25,179 bases of DNA from a virus: the IMG/VR virus record IMGVR_UViG_3300048583_000028, positions 1 through 25,179 of that record. One strand, given 5' to 3'. Below, piece after piece: positions 1 to 8,466 of this stretch. A program made the translations under genes and the position numbers. The notes beneath the pieces are model-generated. The model had not been told where the DNA came from and ran no database searches. It saw only the letters and a program-made list of their open reading frames with translations. Within the stretch, counting starts at the first letter, position 1. Every line of letters begins with the position of its first letter.

Positions 1-87
1 ATCTCCTGAACGATATAAAGGCGTCCCGTCAATCTTGACAGGAATAGTTTTATACGTATTATTTTCAGGACTATTTGTGAATGCCAT
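1..87 (-). CDS. Tail/stabilisation protein, N-terminal fragment (cut by window edge)
   Basis: The reverse complement of the first 87 bases is an open frame that starts with ATG at 87-85 and runs off the window. It gives 29 residues beginning MAFTNSPENN and ending PLYRSGD. The start overlaps the stop of the upstream gene as TAATG, the coupling used repeatedly in this operon. Position directly after a gp4-like connector is where P22-type podoviruses often encode a packaged-DNA stabilisation protein (gp10-like). That identity is inferred from position only; 29 residues are too few to assign a family. Confidence 0.6.
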   Translation of the reverse strand, partial: MAFTNSPENNTYKTIPVKIDGTPLYRSGD

Positions 88-779
88 TACCAGCGCATCC
101 TATCAGGTTGCATATAAAAACTACCGTCTTCATCGCCGTAGTCACTAGCAGTTTTCCAATATAACGAAGCCTCTTGTTGCAGAGCTTGTCTATCTTGCAA
201 AGGAACACCGTTTTCAGGAGCCAGCATAACCGCAGTACGATAAATTAACGCAGCAGTCCAATATGCCGGAAAGTCCGGAGTCTCTCCACTGGCCGTAAAT
301 CCATCAAACTCTTTCTGATAGATAATATCAATACGCTTATTGGTTACGGTTGACGCATCACTGGTTGGAGGCCAAATGTAAACTACACCACCTTCTAAAG
401 CAGGAGCATAGCGATAGTGAACAGGAACCCCAACACTGAGAGCAGGAAGGTTATTAAAGTCATAAAGTGACTTGTTTTGTAAGTCATATTGTACCCCACT
501 AGAAACGTCTCTAAGGACCACCTGAGCCACTTTAACAGAGTTGGCTAGGGTGTATGCTTGAGAGGTCGTAGAGGGCGTTACAGTGGCCGTTAAACGCTTC
601 CAAAGGGGCATTCCATCGGTCACTGCCAAAGCAATGACAGTGTTCAGACATTCTGCCCCATCGGAAATCTGGGTTGTGGACAGGGTATTACCTTCACCCG
701 GCAGACCAATCTTCGCGTATGCGCGAGTAATAATCTGATCCCGAGTCAGTTCAAAAGACGTGCTGCCAGAAGTTGCCAT
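87..779 (-). CDS. Head-to-tail connector / tail accessory factor (P22 gp4-like)
   Basis: This 230-residue soluble protein has an N-terminal segment (ELTRDQIITRAYAKIGLPGEG, about residues 10-30), a DGMPLWKR segment near residue 56, and a C-terminal helical region rich in aromatic and acidic residues. That layout matches the phage family of head-tail adaptor and tail accessory proteins that resemble P22 gp4: an EIIxxALRxIG-like opening helix, a 'DGMPLW' turn and a late helical bundle. Such proteins sit under the portal ring and close the packaged head. It lies two bases after the tailspike gene and is coupled by TAATG to the next tail gene. No good Shine-Dalgarno precedes the ATG, so translational coupling to the upstream gene is likely. 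The assignment is from motif memory, not a search. Confidence 0.6.
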   Translation of the reverse strand: MATSGSTSFELTRDQIITRAYAKIGLPGEGNTLSTTQISDGAECLNTVIALAVTDGMPLWKRLTATVTPSTTSQAYTLANSVKVAQVVLRDVSSGVQYDLQNKSLYDFNNLPALSVGVPVHYRYAPALEGGVVYIWPPTSDASTVTNKRIDIIYQKEFDGFTASGETPDFPAYWTAALIYRTAVMLAPENGVPLQDRQALQQEASLYWKTASDYGDEDGSFYMQPDRMRW

Positions 780-781
780 AA

Positions 782-2539
782 TTATGCGTTGTTAGATTGT
801 ACGTTACCAGCACCTGCTCCAAGTGTTACGTCAGTAGTAACTCCAGGAAAAGTATTGCAGTGTACAGCAGATGCCGTAATAGTATCTGCAAAGTGAACAC
901 CATAGCTGTTTGTAAACGTTCCGTTGTTATACAGAGTGTTTCCCACAATGCCGTTTCTGGTGCCTGTACCTGTCAACCGAACCAGATAACCATTTGTATC
1001 AGTGCCTTGAATTTCAACTACATTGGAGCCCATTGAAAGAAAGTTAACATCCTCCAGTAGAACGCCTGTATTTGCAGCAGTACCAAGAATAGTATTTCCA
1101 CTAATTACCGCTCGATCTGCTTGCCGGACATATAAAGCTTGTCCTGTAGATGAAGTCCGAATAGTGTTACCTGTTAAAGTCAAATACCGCAAAGTACTGC
1201 CACTAGTGCCGGTTACACGAATACCCTCGCTTGTTGACGATTCAACAAAGTTACCAACAATAGTAACCCGACTTGGGGCAACGTCGCCCACAGCGACTAA
1301 AATACCGGGATCAAGTCCTGTACCATCTCCAATAGCCTCACACCTATTATTCGTAATAGAGACGTTTGGCACTCGCGTGCTGTGTGGGTAAAAGTAAATA
1401 CCCACTGACGTAGAGTGTTTAACCCAGTTTCCAGAGACTACCGCACTTCGTGCTTCGACGTTAATACCAATACCACTGGATGATTGGACAGTGTTATTGA
1501 TGATAGAAATATCTTCTGCGCCCGCGTGAGTATCAATGGCGTCGCCACCCGTTCCACCCGTCGCCTTAGCTGAATCCCTCACAGAATTGAGTTCAAATCT
1601 AATTCTACGTGTAATGCCCCAGCTACTGCTGACGTTGTTATTGGTAGAAAGAGAGTGTCGGACATTTACAAAGTGGTTTCCATATGCGAGACAATCTTGC
1701 GAAGCATCAGCAAATGATACCCCGTAAGCTGTTGCGGCATTATTAGACTCTTCAAAATAGCAGTTACTTACGGTACAATGAATGCAATCGGTAAGTTGAG
1801 CATGCAGATAGTCAATATCATACGACCGCATACCTTCTGCACGGCAATTTACTGCAACTCTAAATCTCCACCCCCGAATTTCATCGTTACCCGCTGGACC
1901 AATAAATGTCCCGTTTTTAATGACAACATTGGTAATTGGAGTCAGTTTTTCAATCTTTGCTGAATCCGCTGTGTTATACGTCATTTGCAACGGAGTTGTA
2001 GTTGTTACACTAGTGCCCCCAGGAATTGTCTCAATATAGTTAATTTCTCCAATACGTGTTGCTGTTCTTGTAGGATCAAACACTTCATTAGAATAAATAC
2101 GAACCAAATCCCCTACGGCAAATCCTGTAGACACACAGTTAACAGTGGATTGATTTTCTGCTGCGTTTGATGTTAAATTTACCCCGGTGCTATATGAACC
2201 TGTAAAAAATAATAGGGTGCTAGTCGTAGCTAACGCAATACTACTAAAATCCAGTGTCGATCCGTTAAAATCCAGGGTAATATTAGAGCCAGTAAATGTG
2301 CCTAAAATTGCATTACACTTATATGTGCGAGTAGGAAAATAAACCGTTGCTGGTCTGCCACTGGCAATAGCTGCTGTAATGGCTGCGGTAATAGCAGGTT
2401 GGTCGTCCGTTACACCATCGCCCACAGCCCCATAAGGAGCGTTCATAACATTGAACACATCCCCGTATACTCTATCATTAATTTCATTTAGCCAAGATGG
2501 CTGGACAACCGTTCCGTTTATAAATGTGGTATCAGCCAT
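782..2539 (-). CDS. Tailspike with pectate-lyase-like beta-helix domain
   Basis: The 585-residue protein has a short N-terminal virion-anchor segment containing PSWLNEINDRVY (about residues 14-25), a form widespread in phage tail fibres and spikes. It is followed by the hallmark YGAVGDGVTDDQPAI (about 36-50) that opens Pectate_lyase_3-type right-handed beta-helices. The rest is Asn/Gly/Thr-rich with repeating N-x-(V/I)-x-(G/S)-N rungs. Spikes of this kind bind and often depolymerise capsule or O-antigen on the host surface. ATG has a good ribosome site (AAGGGG, 5 nt away) and overlaps the previous stop as TAATG. It is one of two beta-helix proteins in the operon and the only one with a clear N-terminal anchor. 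Substrate and catalytic residues cannot be read from the sequence. Confidence 0.85.
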   Translation of the reverse strand: MADTTFINGTVVQPSWLNEINDRVYGDVFNVMNAPYGAVGDGVTDDQPAITAAITAAIASGRPATVYFPTRTYKCNAILGTFTGSNITLDFNGSTLDFSSIALATTSTLLFFTGSYSTGVNLTSNAAENQSTVNCVSTGFAVGDLVRIYSNEVFDPTRTATRIGEINYIETIPGGTSVTTTTPLQMTYNTADSAKIEKLTPITNVVIKNGTFIGPAGNDEIRGWRFRVAVNCRAEGMRSYDIDYLHAQLTDCIHCTVSNCYFEESNNAATAYGVSFADASQDCLAYGNHFVNVRHSLSTNNNVSSSWGITRRIRFELNSVRDSAKATGGTGGDAIDTHAGAEDISIINNTVQSSSGIGINVEARSAVVSGNWVKHSTSVGIYFYPHSTRVPNVSITNNRCEAIGDGTGLDPGILVAVGDVAPSRVTIVGNFVESSTSEGIRVTGTSGSTLRYLTLTGNTIRTSSTGQALYVRQADRAVISGNTILGTAANTGVLLEDVNFLSMGSNVVEIQGTDTNGYLVRLTGTGTRNGIVGNTLYNNGTFTNSYGVHFADTITASAVHCNTFPGVTTDVTLGAGAGNVQSNNA

Positions 2540-2868
2540 TAAGACCCCTTTAAATCAACAAGAAACGTATAGGAAGGAGAAGCCAACCCAGCGCGCATAC
2601 AGCCGGCTTCTCCAAGACCAGCATAGGCGGCAGAAGCATAAATATAGCAAATTGTAGTGAATTGGTCAGCGGGTTCATCACGGACCCAAGGTGTGCTACT
2701 TTTATCCTCATGCACACGAAGAAATTTCTGCGGATGGTCAGGTTCCCAATCCTCAGAGCAAACCATAAGGCTATCCCAACGTTTTTTAAGTTCGTCGGAT
2801 TTAAACCGGAAGCCACATACATCGCATATGGCATTGTATGAGCCCACTTTGTAATATGATGTGCTCAT
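2539..2868 (-). CDS. Small Cys-rich phage protein, possible zinc-binding
   Basis: A 109-residue protein with CDVCGF at residues 16-21, a later Cys in MVCSEDWEPDHPQ and His residues nearby, consistent with a zinc ribbon or knuckle in the N-terminal half. The middle segment WEPDHPQKFLRVHEDK resembles a small conserved protein I associate with tail-gene regions of many phages, without known function. The C-terminal half has two Cys residues and no clear motif. It lies between a membrane protein and the tailspike, and its stop overlaps the tailspike start. A role in spike assembly or trimming is possible but only guessed from position. Confidence 0.65.
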   Translation of the reverse strand: MSTSYYKVGSYNAICDVCGFRFKSDELKKRWDSLMVCSEDWEPDHPQKFLRVHEDKSSTPWVRDEPADQFTTICYIYASAAYAGLGEAGCMRAGLASPSYTFLVDLKGS

Positions 2869-2898
2869 ACAAGATTCTCGCGTCCTGACTTATAAAAA

Positions 2899-3150
2899 CT
2901 AGAGTTTGCGTATCCCATTGATTTTCTCATTCCAGCTAGATTCTAGACGGTCTAGGCGGCTCCAAAGATCAGACTTAAATTCAAGGAAGTCAGTCTTTTT
3001 AAAGTAGTCCTCTTTAACCTTTTTTAAATCGTCACTATGTTCACGTAGCTGTAATTTTAAATCCTGGTACTCTTGTTTCATAAACCACAATACTCCTGCA
3101 AGAAGAAGATTTATAAAGAACAAAGCACCTTTTAAAAGAGTTGCTTCCAT
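2899..3150 (-). CDS. Small membrane protein with coiled coil (holin or spanin candidate)
   Basis: An 83-residue protein with one N-terminal hydrophobic segment (about residues 5-24, GALFFINLLLAGVLWFM). A highly charged heptad-like helix follows, from about 27 to 80, ending in basic GIRKL. That is a type II or N-in/C-out single-pass topology with a long coiled coil. Phage proteins of this shape include some holins, pinholins and inner-membrane spanin subunits, and uncharacterised tail-region membrane proteins. The start overlaps the beta-helix gene stop as TAATG and has GAGGTG 7 nt upstream. No endolysin is adjacent, so a lysis role is only one option. A gap of about 30 nt separates it from the next gene. 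Confidence 0.6.
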   Translation of the reverse strand: MEATLLKGALFFINLLLAGVLWFMKQEYQDLKLQLREHSDDLKKVKEDYFKKTDFLEFKSDLWSRLDRLESSWNEKINGIRKL

Positions 3151-4745
3151 TATCTGACACCTCGCTCTGTAGCTACGCTAGGTGTACTGTACGCACCCCG
3201 ATAGTTTTTACCTAAGATACCGTCCACATCCCTACGCCATCCAAGTGCGGCGCCCCCAGTCAATGCAGCAGAACCAGTAATAGGTACTCCATTAGATACA
3301 AGCTGTGGATTGCTGGTTACATTGGAACCATCTGGAGTTCTTGCTCCAGGGAGGGATGTATTGGGAACATCTCCGGAAGAAAATGGCAGCGCACAATTAT
3401 ACGCAATGTTATTTAATTCAGTGTAGTTTGTAGCAGCACCACCGGACGTTTGCAAATAAAACCCATTATTAGAGTTCGTTGCAATGTTGTTCCGCATAGT
3501 AGTTAAATCTGCCTCACCAAACGTAATGTACGCATATCGAGACATGTTTACTGCTGTGTTGTTTTGCACCAAGACGTTTTGTGACCCATGAGTCAACGGA
3601 AAGCCCCCTTGAACTACCACACCATTGGGGCAGTTTTCCATGTAGTTACTAAATACTTCAATTTGACGACTTGCAAGGACAAAAATTGCCGCTCCGCCAA
3701 CTTCGATATTTGGTGAGCTACCAATGCCGGTATTGCTAATTTTATTGCCAAATACTCGCACACGGTCGCAACCATCTTCCGATGTTACAGGGCCTTGATC
3801 AATAAAAATGCCAACACCTGTACCAGTTTGTCCGCCACGTAAAGCGTAAGACTTGTCCACAACATTATTTGCTACAATACAATCTTGTACCCCCTGTAAA
3901 CCAATACAATGAATATCAAGAGCACCGGTACCTACATTGCGTACAAAGTTATTTTCAATAGTATTGTAAAAAGAGGTGCCGGCACTTATAGCCGATGCAA
4001 GAATGCCGTATCCAGCAATACCATCAATAATGTTGTTTTTTATTTGAACGCCAAAAACGCTAAGACCAGGGCGATCAACAGACACCGACGCGGCTCTAGA
4101 TGAAACCCAAATACCGTGTGTAGAACCTCCCCCTGCATTTAGGCAGTTGGAGATTGTGTTATTCTCCACAATTACATTAGACAATCCTTCTCCGGCAGTG
4201 GATGATCTAATGCAAATAATGGGAGAGTTACCGCCGGTTGATGTAATAAGATTTCCACGGACTGTCCAATTAGTGCAAGATAAACCTGATCCAGTCGCAT
4301 TATCTAAACGGATTCCATATGAACCAGTGCGTCCTGAACGCACAGAGCATGTGTTGTTTTCAACAATAAGATTACTACCATTTACTAAGCGCACGCTTGC
4401 ATTAGGAAACCCGCCGCCACAAACTACATCTAAGTTGATGACAGTAATGTAATCTCGTCCAGTGCCATACACAGCGTCAGTATCACTGTTGGGTGCAATT
4501 TTAGCTTGTCGTTTCTTGTCTGCGGTAATTTGTGCCGCAGTCGAAGCATCATATGTACCCAGTGTAATAATATTGCCAGCAGTGCCTGTTGCACCAATGG
4601 TTACACTACCATTAAAGGTTGTACCTTCTTTCTGAAGGTAAAAATTGCCAGCAGTCCAGGTTACACTAGACCACGAGCGAAAAGGATCGCCAAATGTTCC
4701 TGAACCCGTTACGAGGGCAGACGGATCAATGTAGATAACAGCCAT
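3150..4745 (-). CDS. Right-handed beta-helix protein (second tailspike/depolymerase candidate)
   Basis: A 531-residue protein starting MAVIYIDPSA, with an opening segment (G-S-G-T-F-G-D-P-F-R-S-W) common in phage and bacterial parallel beta-helix repeat proteins. Recurring N-x-I/V-x-N-N rungs (for example IVENNT, IKNNII, VFGNKI, VQNNTA) run from about residue 95 to 450. The end, GWRRDVDGILGKNYRGAYS, is a typical C-terminal cap of these proteins. It lacks the WLN-type anchor of the spike at 782-2539, so it may attach through a partner or be a branch of a multi-spike assembly. Its ribosome site is weak and it follows the upstream gene by three bases, suggesting coupling. Confidence 0.8.
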   Translation of the reverse strand: MAVIYIDPSALVTGSGTFGDPFRSWSSVTWTAGNFYLQKEGTTFNGSVTIGATGTAGNIITLGTYDASTAAQITADKKRQAKIAPNSDTDAVYGTGRDYITVINLDVVCGGGFPNASVRLVNGSNLIVENNTCSVRSGRTGSYGIRLDNATGSGLSCTNWTVRGNLITSTGGNSPIICIRSSTAGEGLSNVIVENNTISNCLNAGGGSTHGIWVSSRAASVSVDRPGLSVFGVQIKNNIIDGIAGYGILASAISAGTSFYNTIENNFVRNVGTGALDIHCIGLQGVQDCIVANNVVDKSYALRGGQTGTGVGIFIDQGPVTSEDGCDRVRVFGNKISNTGIGSSPNIEVGGAAIFVLASRQIEVFSNYMENCPNGVVVQGGFPLTHGSQNVLVQNNTAVNMSRYAYITFGEADLTTMRNNIATNSNNGFYLQTSGGAATNYTELNNIAYNCALPFSSGDVPNTSLPGARTPDGSNVTSNPQLVSNGVPITGSAALTGGAALGWRRDVDGILGKNYRGAYSTPSVATERGVR

Positions 4746-4748
4746 GAC

Positions 4749-5156
4749 TTAAGCATGGAGCACAAGGAATGAACCACTGGTCCAGTCCGCGTATAGTCCA
4801 ATCTCCGTGATGATGGCAGCAGGCAACACAATCATCTGTCCGGCAGTCATTGCCGTGCTTGGATAAATTAGTTGTCCGCTAGCAGCAGTATTGTCATAAA
4901 TACCAGCCATTGTGCCGTTAGTCAAACAGATAATACCACCGAAAATAGCAGGCGTGCTTGACACAGCCGTATCAGCAGTCACTGCCGTATAGTTATAAAT
5001 TGCGCCGCCAGCAAGGCGGTTTAGAGACTGAAGCTCTCCGGCAAGAAGGGCAATAGAAAGCTGACCCGCTACGTTACCGCGAGCGGGTAGCCATTTACCA
5101 TCTTGACCGTTAAAATCTTCGGTACTCTTTACGTGCATTGTTGCATGTTGACCCAT
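4749..5156 (-). CDS. Putative virion structural protein
   Basis: A 135-residue protein rich in Ala, Thr, Gly and beta-branched residues, with no Cys-rich motif or membrane segment. The pattern (SIALLAGELQSLNRL, then repeated short strands, ending GSFLVLHA) suggests a beta-sandwich. It sits between capsid-type genes and the spike genes, with a strong ribosome site (GAGGAG, 6 nt from ATG). I do not recognise a family. Head decoration or head-tail joining are plausible roles. It is the same length as the protein at 5230-5637, but I see no convincing alignment between them. Confidence 0.6.
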   Translation of the reverse strand: MGQHATMHVKSTEDFNGQDGKWLPARGNVAGQLSIALLAGELQSLNRLAGGAIYNYTAVTADTAVSSTPAIFGGIICLTNGTMAGIYDNTAASGQLIYPSTAMTAGQMIVLPAAIITEIGLYADWTSGSFLVLHA

Positions 5157-5199
5157 ATTAATCTCCTCGATTGGCTTTCGCTTACAGGGTTTAAAATAT

Positions 5200-5225
5200 T
5201 AAGAGGGGGCTTCGCACCCCCATTG
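5200..5225 (-). terminator. Rho-independent terminator, leftward
   Basis: Read on the minus strand, GGGGG and CCCCC arms flank a TGCGAAG loop, followed by CTCTTAATATTTT. It lies in the 73-nt gap after the structural gene 5230-5637, so it can end or attenuate capsid-operon transcripts before the tail genes. Confidence 0.6.
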
Positions 5226-5229
5226 GACG

Positions 5230-5637
5230 TTAGTCGTCTACTGCTTCACCCGGCCCAGGCATGAAATAGGTAATGGTAACAAAACCAGTACCGCCTGAAG
5301 CCGACGTACCACCAAAGGTACTAAACACCGCACGATCCGCCGTAAGCGGCGTGTAAACACCAGAACCAATGGCCGTGCCTGGTTTAACTAAGCCAACAGC
5401 CGTGGTGGCTGCTGAAAAAGCATTAAGCACTGCATCAGTATCACCCGTCCAACCCACCGTCCACGTCGCAGCGTTAGTGCCTGCATTAACGTTTTGGTAG
5501 CAAGTAACATCAATAATAATTGCATCTTTAGGAAGCACACACTTTACAGTGGAGCTATCCGTCCGAGCAATCGGAATGATTTTACTAAGGACGTTTCTTG
5601 GCTTGGGGTATGAAAGATTCGGATTAGAAACGCTCAT
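5230..5637 (-). CDS. Putative capsid decoration / minor structural protein
   Basis: A 135-residue protein with predicted beta-rich content: a central VTCYQNVNAGTNAATWTVGWTGDTDAV stretch reads as paired strands, and the end VTITYFMPGPGEAVDD is an acidic tail. It follows the major capsid gene and is flanked on both sides by hairpin terminators, so its dosage may be set separately from its neighbours. ATG is preceded by AAAGGAATAATT. Proteins in this position are often outer-capsid decoration or fibre proteins with a jelly-roll fold. I do not recognise the specific family. Confidence 0.6.
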   Translation of the reverse strand: MSVSNPNLSYPKPRNVLSKIIPIARTDSSTVKCVLPKDAIIIDVTCYQNVNAGTNAATWTVGWTGDTDAVLNAFSAATTAVGLVKPGTAIGSGVYTPLTADRAVFSTFGGTSASGGTGFVTITYFMPGPGEAVDD

Positions 5638-5650
5638 AATTATTCCTTTT

Positions 5651-5673
5651 TAAACGGGGGACCAAAGTCCCCC
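5651..5673 (-). terminator. Hairpin terminator or attenuator after the major capsid gene
   Basis: A perfect 7-bp stem, GGGGGAC / GTCCCCC with a CAAA loop on the plus strand (5656-5673), sits between the major capsid stop and the next start. On the minus strand it is followed by GTTTAAAAA, a weak U-tract, so partial termination or mRNA end protection is likely. Confidence 0.5.
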
Positions 5674-5681
5674 TAGGTTAA

Positions 5682-6590
5682 TTAGGCGCCCGGACTGCCG
5701 TAAATACCGCGTGGATCGGTCCAGCCGAAGCTGTAACGAGCAGTGGCCTTGTACTTGGCATTCTCAGTGTCAAAATCGTTATCCATATCGAAGCTATCAC
5801 CACGACGCTCAAAATACTTCATACCATGTTTCACATCAGTACGAATAAACCAAGCATCTGTGTCAGTTAGATAGTGATTAACAACCGTCTCAGGAATGAG
5901 GCCCATATTCTTGATGGCATTCAGGTCGTTGTTGTCAGTGCCAACACGACCGTCAGAACCTAGAATACGCTTGGCTTCAAACATAAGCTGACGTGGGATA
6001 ATTAAGGTCTTTGGCCGCACAGCAATGAGCAGACCACGGTCGTTGGTAAAACCGGCAATATCAATGACAGCTTGTTCCAGAGCAGCTTCCGAAAGGTCAG
6101 CAGCAGTGCCAATTTGATTGGACCAAGTACCACCTGCCAGATTGGGGTGAACCGCACTGAGTAGGGTTACGCCATCGCCACCAACGAAACCAGCCGTGTT
6201 GTAACGGTTATAAACGTTTGCACCAACAATTTCTTTGGTCTGTCGCATTGAGAATGCAAGACCCTGGGCCTTACGCTCACCTACAACAGCATACTGGTCA
6301 TCTTCCATAATTTCGCGCGTGATAATAAAACCAAGCGCATAGGTTACGTGTTGATAACGAGTAATGAAAGCTTGACGCTCACTATCGTAAGAAATTGGTG
6401 CGCCTTCAGGCTTTTGCACCGCTAGACCAAAACTAGAAATACCAACGTCTTCTACGAAAGCTTTAGAATCTTTAAAAGAATCAAACAGCTTTGTATATTC
6501 TACTGGATATTCACTATATGCTTTACCGTACCAAGCGTTAACACCAGGCCAGAGGGCTTTTGCAAAGGAGCCACTATTGATAATACTCAT
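5682..6590 (-). CDS. Major capsid protein (HK97-type fold expected)
   Basis: A 302-residue protein that fits a major capsid subunit in size, position and sequence. It lies just after the scaffold and minor proteins and has a strong ribosome site (AGGAG) in its leader. Segments typical of the Mu gpT-like / phage major head family are present: FKDSKAFVEDVGISSFG (about residues 38-55), YALGFIITREIMEDDQYAVVGERKAQGL (about 84-111) and a C-terminal KYKATARYSFGWTDPRGIYGSPGA. It is expected to form the icosahedral or elongated shell after scaffold-guided assembly. No N-terminal protease-cleaved delta domain is evident, consistent with a separate scaffold gene. Confidence 0.85.
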   Translation of the reverse strand: MSIINSGSFAKALWPGVNAWYGKAYSEYPVEYTKLFDSFKDSKAFVEDVGISSFGLAVQKPEGAPISYDSERQAFITRYQHVTYALGFIITREIMEDDQYAVVGERKAQGLAFSMRQTKEIVGANVYNRYNTAGFVGGDGVTLLSAVHPNLAGGTWSNQIGTAADLSEAALEQAVIDIAGFTNDRGLLIAVRPKTLIIPRQLMFEAKRILGSDGRVGTDNNDLNAIKNMGLIPETVVNHYLTDTDAWFIRTDVKHGMKYFERRGDSFDMDNDFDTENAKYKATARYSFGWTDPRGIYGSPGA

Positions 6591-6605
6591 ATTCTATGCT
6601 CCTAA

Positions 6606-7244
6606 TTAAACGCCAACAATACCAACAACACCGCCGTTGTACTGGGTCATATTCAGCTTCACGTAAAAGCTTAGGAATGGATCACCGGGTACATTGTCGG
6701 GACGATTGGGAATGCCTACAATTTTTAGTGGGAGAGCAGCAGTAGTAGCAGTGCCAGCAGAATCAAGCTGCATGCCTGAATTGCCAGTGGCTGTATTACC
6801 AGCAGTTAGCGTAAATTGACCGTTTAGGCCCACTAGTGCAGTTGCAGCAGCGGCAGCAGGGCCAGCACCGGCAATTTGCACTTCATAGATTACATTGGGA
6901 TCAGTGCACACCAGCACATAACGATCGGTGCTAGCGCGACGGAACACAGGAGTGTTCAGATCGGTAACAGGAGGCACGTTACCAGTGTCCCCCATACCAG
7001 AAAACAAAATACCGACAACAATACCAAATACGCCTGTAGTGGCGCCAGTAGCTGATTGCAGTCGAGTTACAGTTGGAACACCAGTGGCAGCACGAGCATT
7101 GCCCGCTAGCTGCACAGCATCCCCAACCATAACCACTGTTGCGTCAGCGGCATCCATAAAGCATACTTCGCCTTGACCATTCCAGGCAGCGCCTGTGACA
7201 GTCTTTACGGGGCGAAAGCCGTTAATACGAGAAACTTGTGCCAT
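6606..7244 (-). CDS. Putative structural protein upstream of major capsid (decoration-like)
   Basis: A 212-residue Ala/Gly/Val/Thr-rich protein starting MAQVSRINGFRPVKTVTGAAWNGQ, with no Cys-rich motif or transmembrane helix. The opening 'NGFRPV' and the content of short beta-strands resemble small capsid-associated proteins encoded directly upstream of major capsid genes in phages with Mu gpT-like heads. Its ATG has AGGAG about 11 nt upstream. A head decoration or stabilising role fits the location and composition, but this is an inference. Confidence 0.6.
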   Translation of the reverse strand: MAQVSRINGFRPVKTVTGAAWNGQGEVCFMDAADATVVMVGDAVQLAGNARAATGVPTVTRLQSATGATTGVFGIVVGILFSGMGDTGNVPPVTDLNTPVFRRASTDRYVLVCTDPNVIYEVQIAGAGPAAAAATALVGLNGQFTLTAGNTATGNSGMQLDSAGTATTAALPLKIVGIPNRPDNVPGDPFLSFYVKLNMTQYNGGVVGIVGV

Positions 7245-7262
7245 AAAGACAACTCCTAAATA

Positions 7263-7670
7263 TTATCCTCCGCCTGTACTGATTTTAACAGTACCATAAT
7301 CGGCGGCACCGGATACGTTTTGTTTAATTGCGGCTTCAAGTTCATTTACCTGTACTTGCTTGGCTTTCTGATCTTCATCATACCAGTCCTGCTTAATACG
7401 CATGACAAAAGCTTTTTCACCTTTGCCAACGGAAACTTGAGCCTTAGTACCTTCTGGGGTGGTCGCATTAACTCGTTTATCACCAACGCGAACGTCGGAT
7501 GCTTCGACAAGCTCATACCCCCTATCAAGAAATTCTGCAACTCGACTACCCTGATCGTTTACCACACGATACGAGTATCCTGGCTCTTTGCCACTTACTG
7601 TTAACACATTGCGGCCAGTGACAGGAGTTCGAGTAGGACGCGCACTTGCGCTTGCTGTTTGTCTTGCCAT
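7263..7670 (-). CDS. Putative minor head protein
   Basis: A 135-residue basic/mixed protein. A Ser/Ala/Thr/Arg-rich, probably disordered N terminus (residues 1-22) leads into a compact beta-rich middle (SGKEPGYSYRVVNDQGSRVAEFLDRGYELVEASDVRVGDKRV), and the tail KISTGGG is flexible. The segment 'GYSYRVVND...RVxxFLDxGYExV' looks like a small phage fold encoded between scaffold and capsid genes in several phages, whose function I cannot name. GGAGAATATT precedes ATG. The compact operon position argues that it is a virion or assembly component. Confidence 0.6.
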   Translation of the reverse strand: MARQTASASARPTRTPVTGRNVLTVSGKEPGYSYRVVNDQGSRVAEFLDRGYELVEASDVRVGDKRVNATTPEGTKAQVSVGKGEKAFVMRIKQDWYDEDQKAKQVQVNELEAAIKQNVSGAADYGTVKISTGGG

Positions 7671-7680
7671 AATATTCTCC

Positions 7681-8463
7681 TTAGCGAATCTTCTTCAAAT
7701 CTGCAATGTATTGCTCTTTGGTCATTACACCAGAGCGTACGATCTGTCGCATCACTTCTTCTTCATCCGCAGATAGTTTAAAGCTGTCTCCTTTACCGCC
7801 AGAGCGTGTGGAAGGTTCCACAGCAATTTCTCTGTCGGCAGCAGCAGGTCGGAATTTATGTGCAAATTCCTTTTTAATTTCAATTTCTACCAGTTTTAGC
7901 ACTTCGGAAGGACTTTTACCTTCATTGTGTAGTTCTAGTCCAATTGCATCTGCTGCTTTACGCATTACACGGTTATTTTCATACCAGCTATTGCGTGAAA
8001 CCCAATTAACAAATTCGGGTGTATAGGTGTTGTCTTCAACAATAGGCTCGGCAGCTTGTCTGACTACCTCAGCCTTCTCAGTTTTAATTTCGTCAATCTT
8101 TTCTTCAAGAGCGAACGCACGCTCATGTTCACCATCTACAAATGCTTGGTTACGTGCATCTTTTAGAGTTTTTAGAGCCCGCTCATACTCCGCTTCTTTA
8201 ACCTTAGAGTGATGAGTCTTAAAAGCCTCTAGCGCATTGCGAAGGGCCTTAACCTCTTTGCTTTGCGTTTCAATCTTACGAAACAACTCGCCACGTCGTA
8301 CAAACTCGGGCGCATCGATAAATTCCGATACATCACCATCAAAATCTTCTTTAGGAATCCAGCCTTGTTCAATGGCTTTGATTTCAATTGAAGAATACTC
8401 ACGCTCTTGGGCGGGGGTTTGTTCTGGTGTTACGTCAACTTTAACTTCTGTATTTTCTGTCAT
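7681..8463 (-). CDS. Scaffolding protein
   Basis: A 260-residue, strongly charged and helical protein with long heptad-like stretches (about residues 58-140, RRGELFRKIETQSKEV onward), no Cys, and a basic helical C terminus (EEEVMRQIVRSGVMTKEQYIADLKKIR). These are hallmarks of phage internal scaffolds, in which the C-terminal helix-turn-helix docks onto the capsid subunit. It lies between the portal/GroES genes and the capsid genes, the usual place. ATG is preceded by CGGAG. The sequence 'EIKAIEQGWIPKEDFDGD...EFVRRGELFRKIE' near the N terminus recurs in phage scaffold proteins. Confidence 0.8.
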   Translation of the reverse strand: MTENTEVKVDVTPEQTPAQEREYSSIEIKAIEQGWIPKEDFDGDVSEFIDAPEFVRRGELFRKIETQSKEVKALRNALEAFKTHHSKVKEAEYERALKTLKDARNQAFVDGEHERAFALEEKIDEIKTEKAEVVRQAAEPIVEDNTYTPEFVNWVSRNSWYENNRVMRKAADAIGLELHNEGKSPSEVLKLVEIEIKKEFAHKFRPAAADREIAVEPSTRSGGKGDSFKLSADEEEVMRQIVRSGVMTKEQYIADLKKIR

Positions 8464-8466
8464 ATA

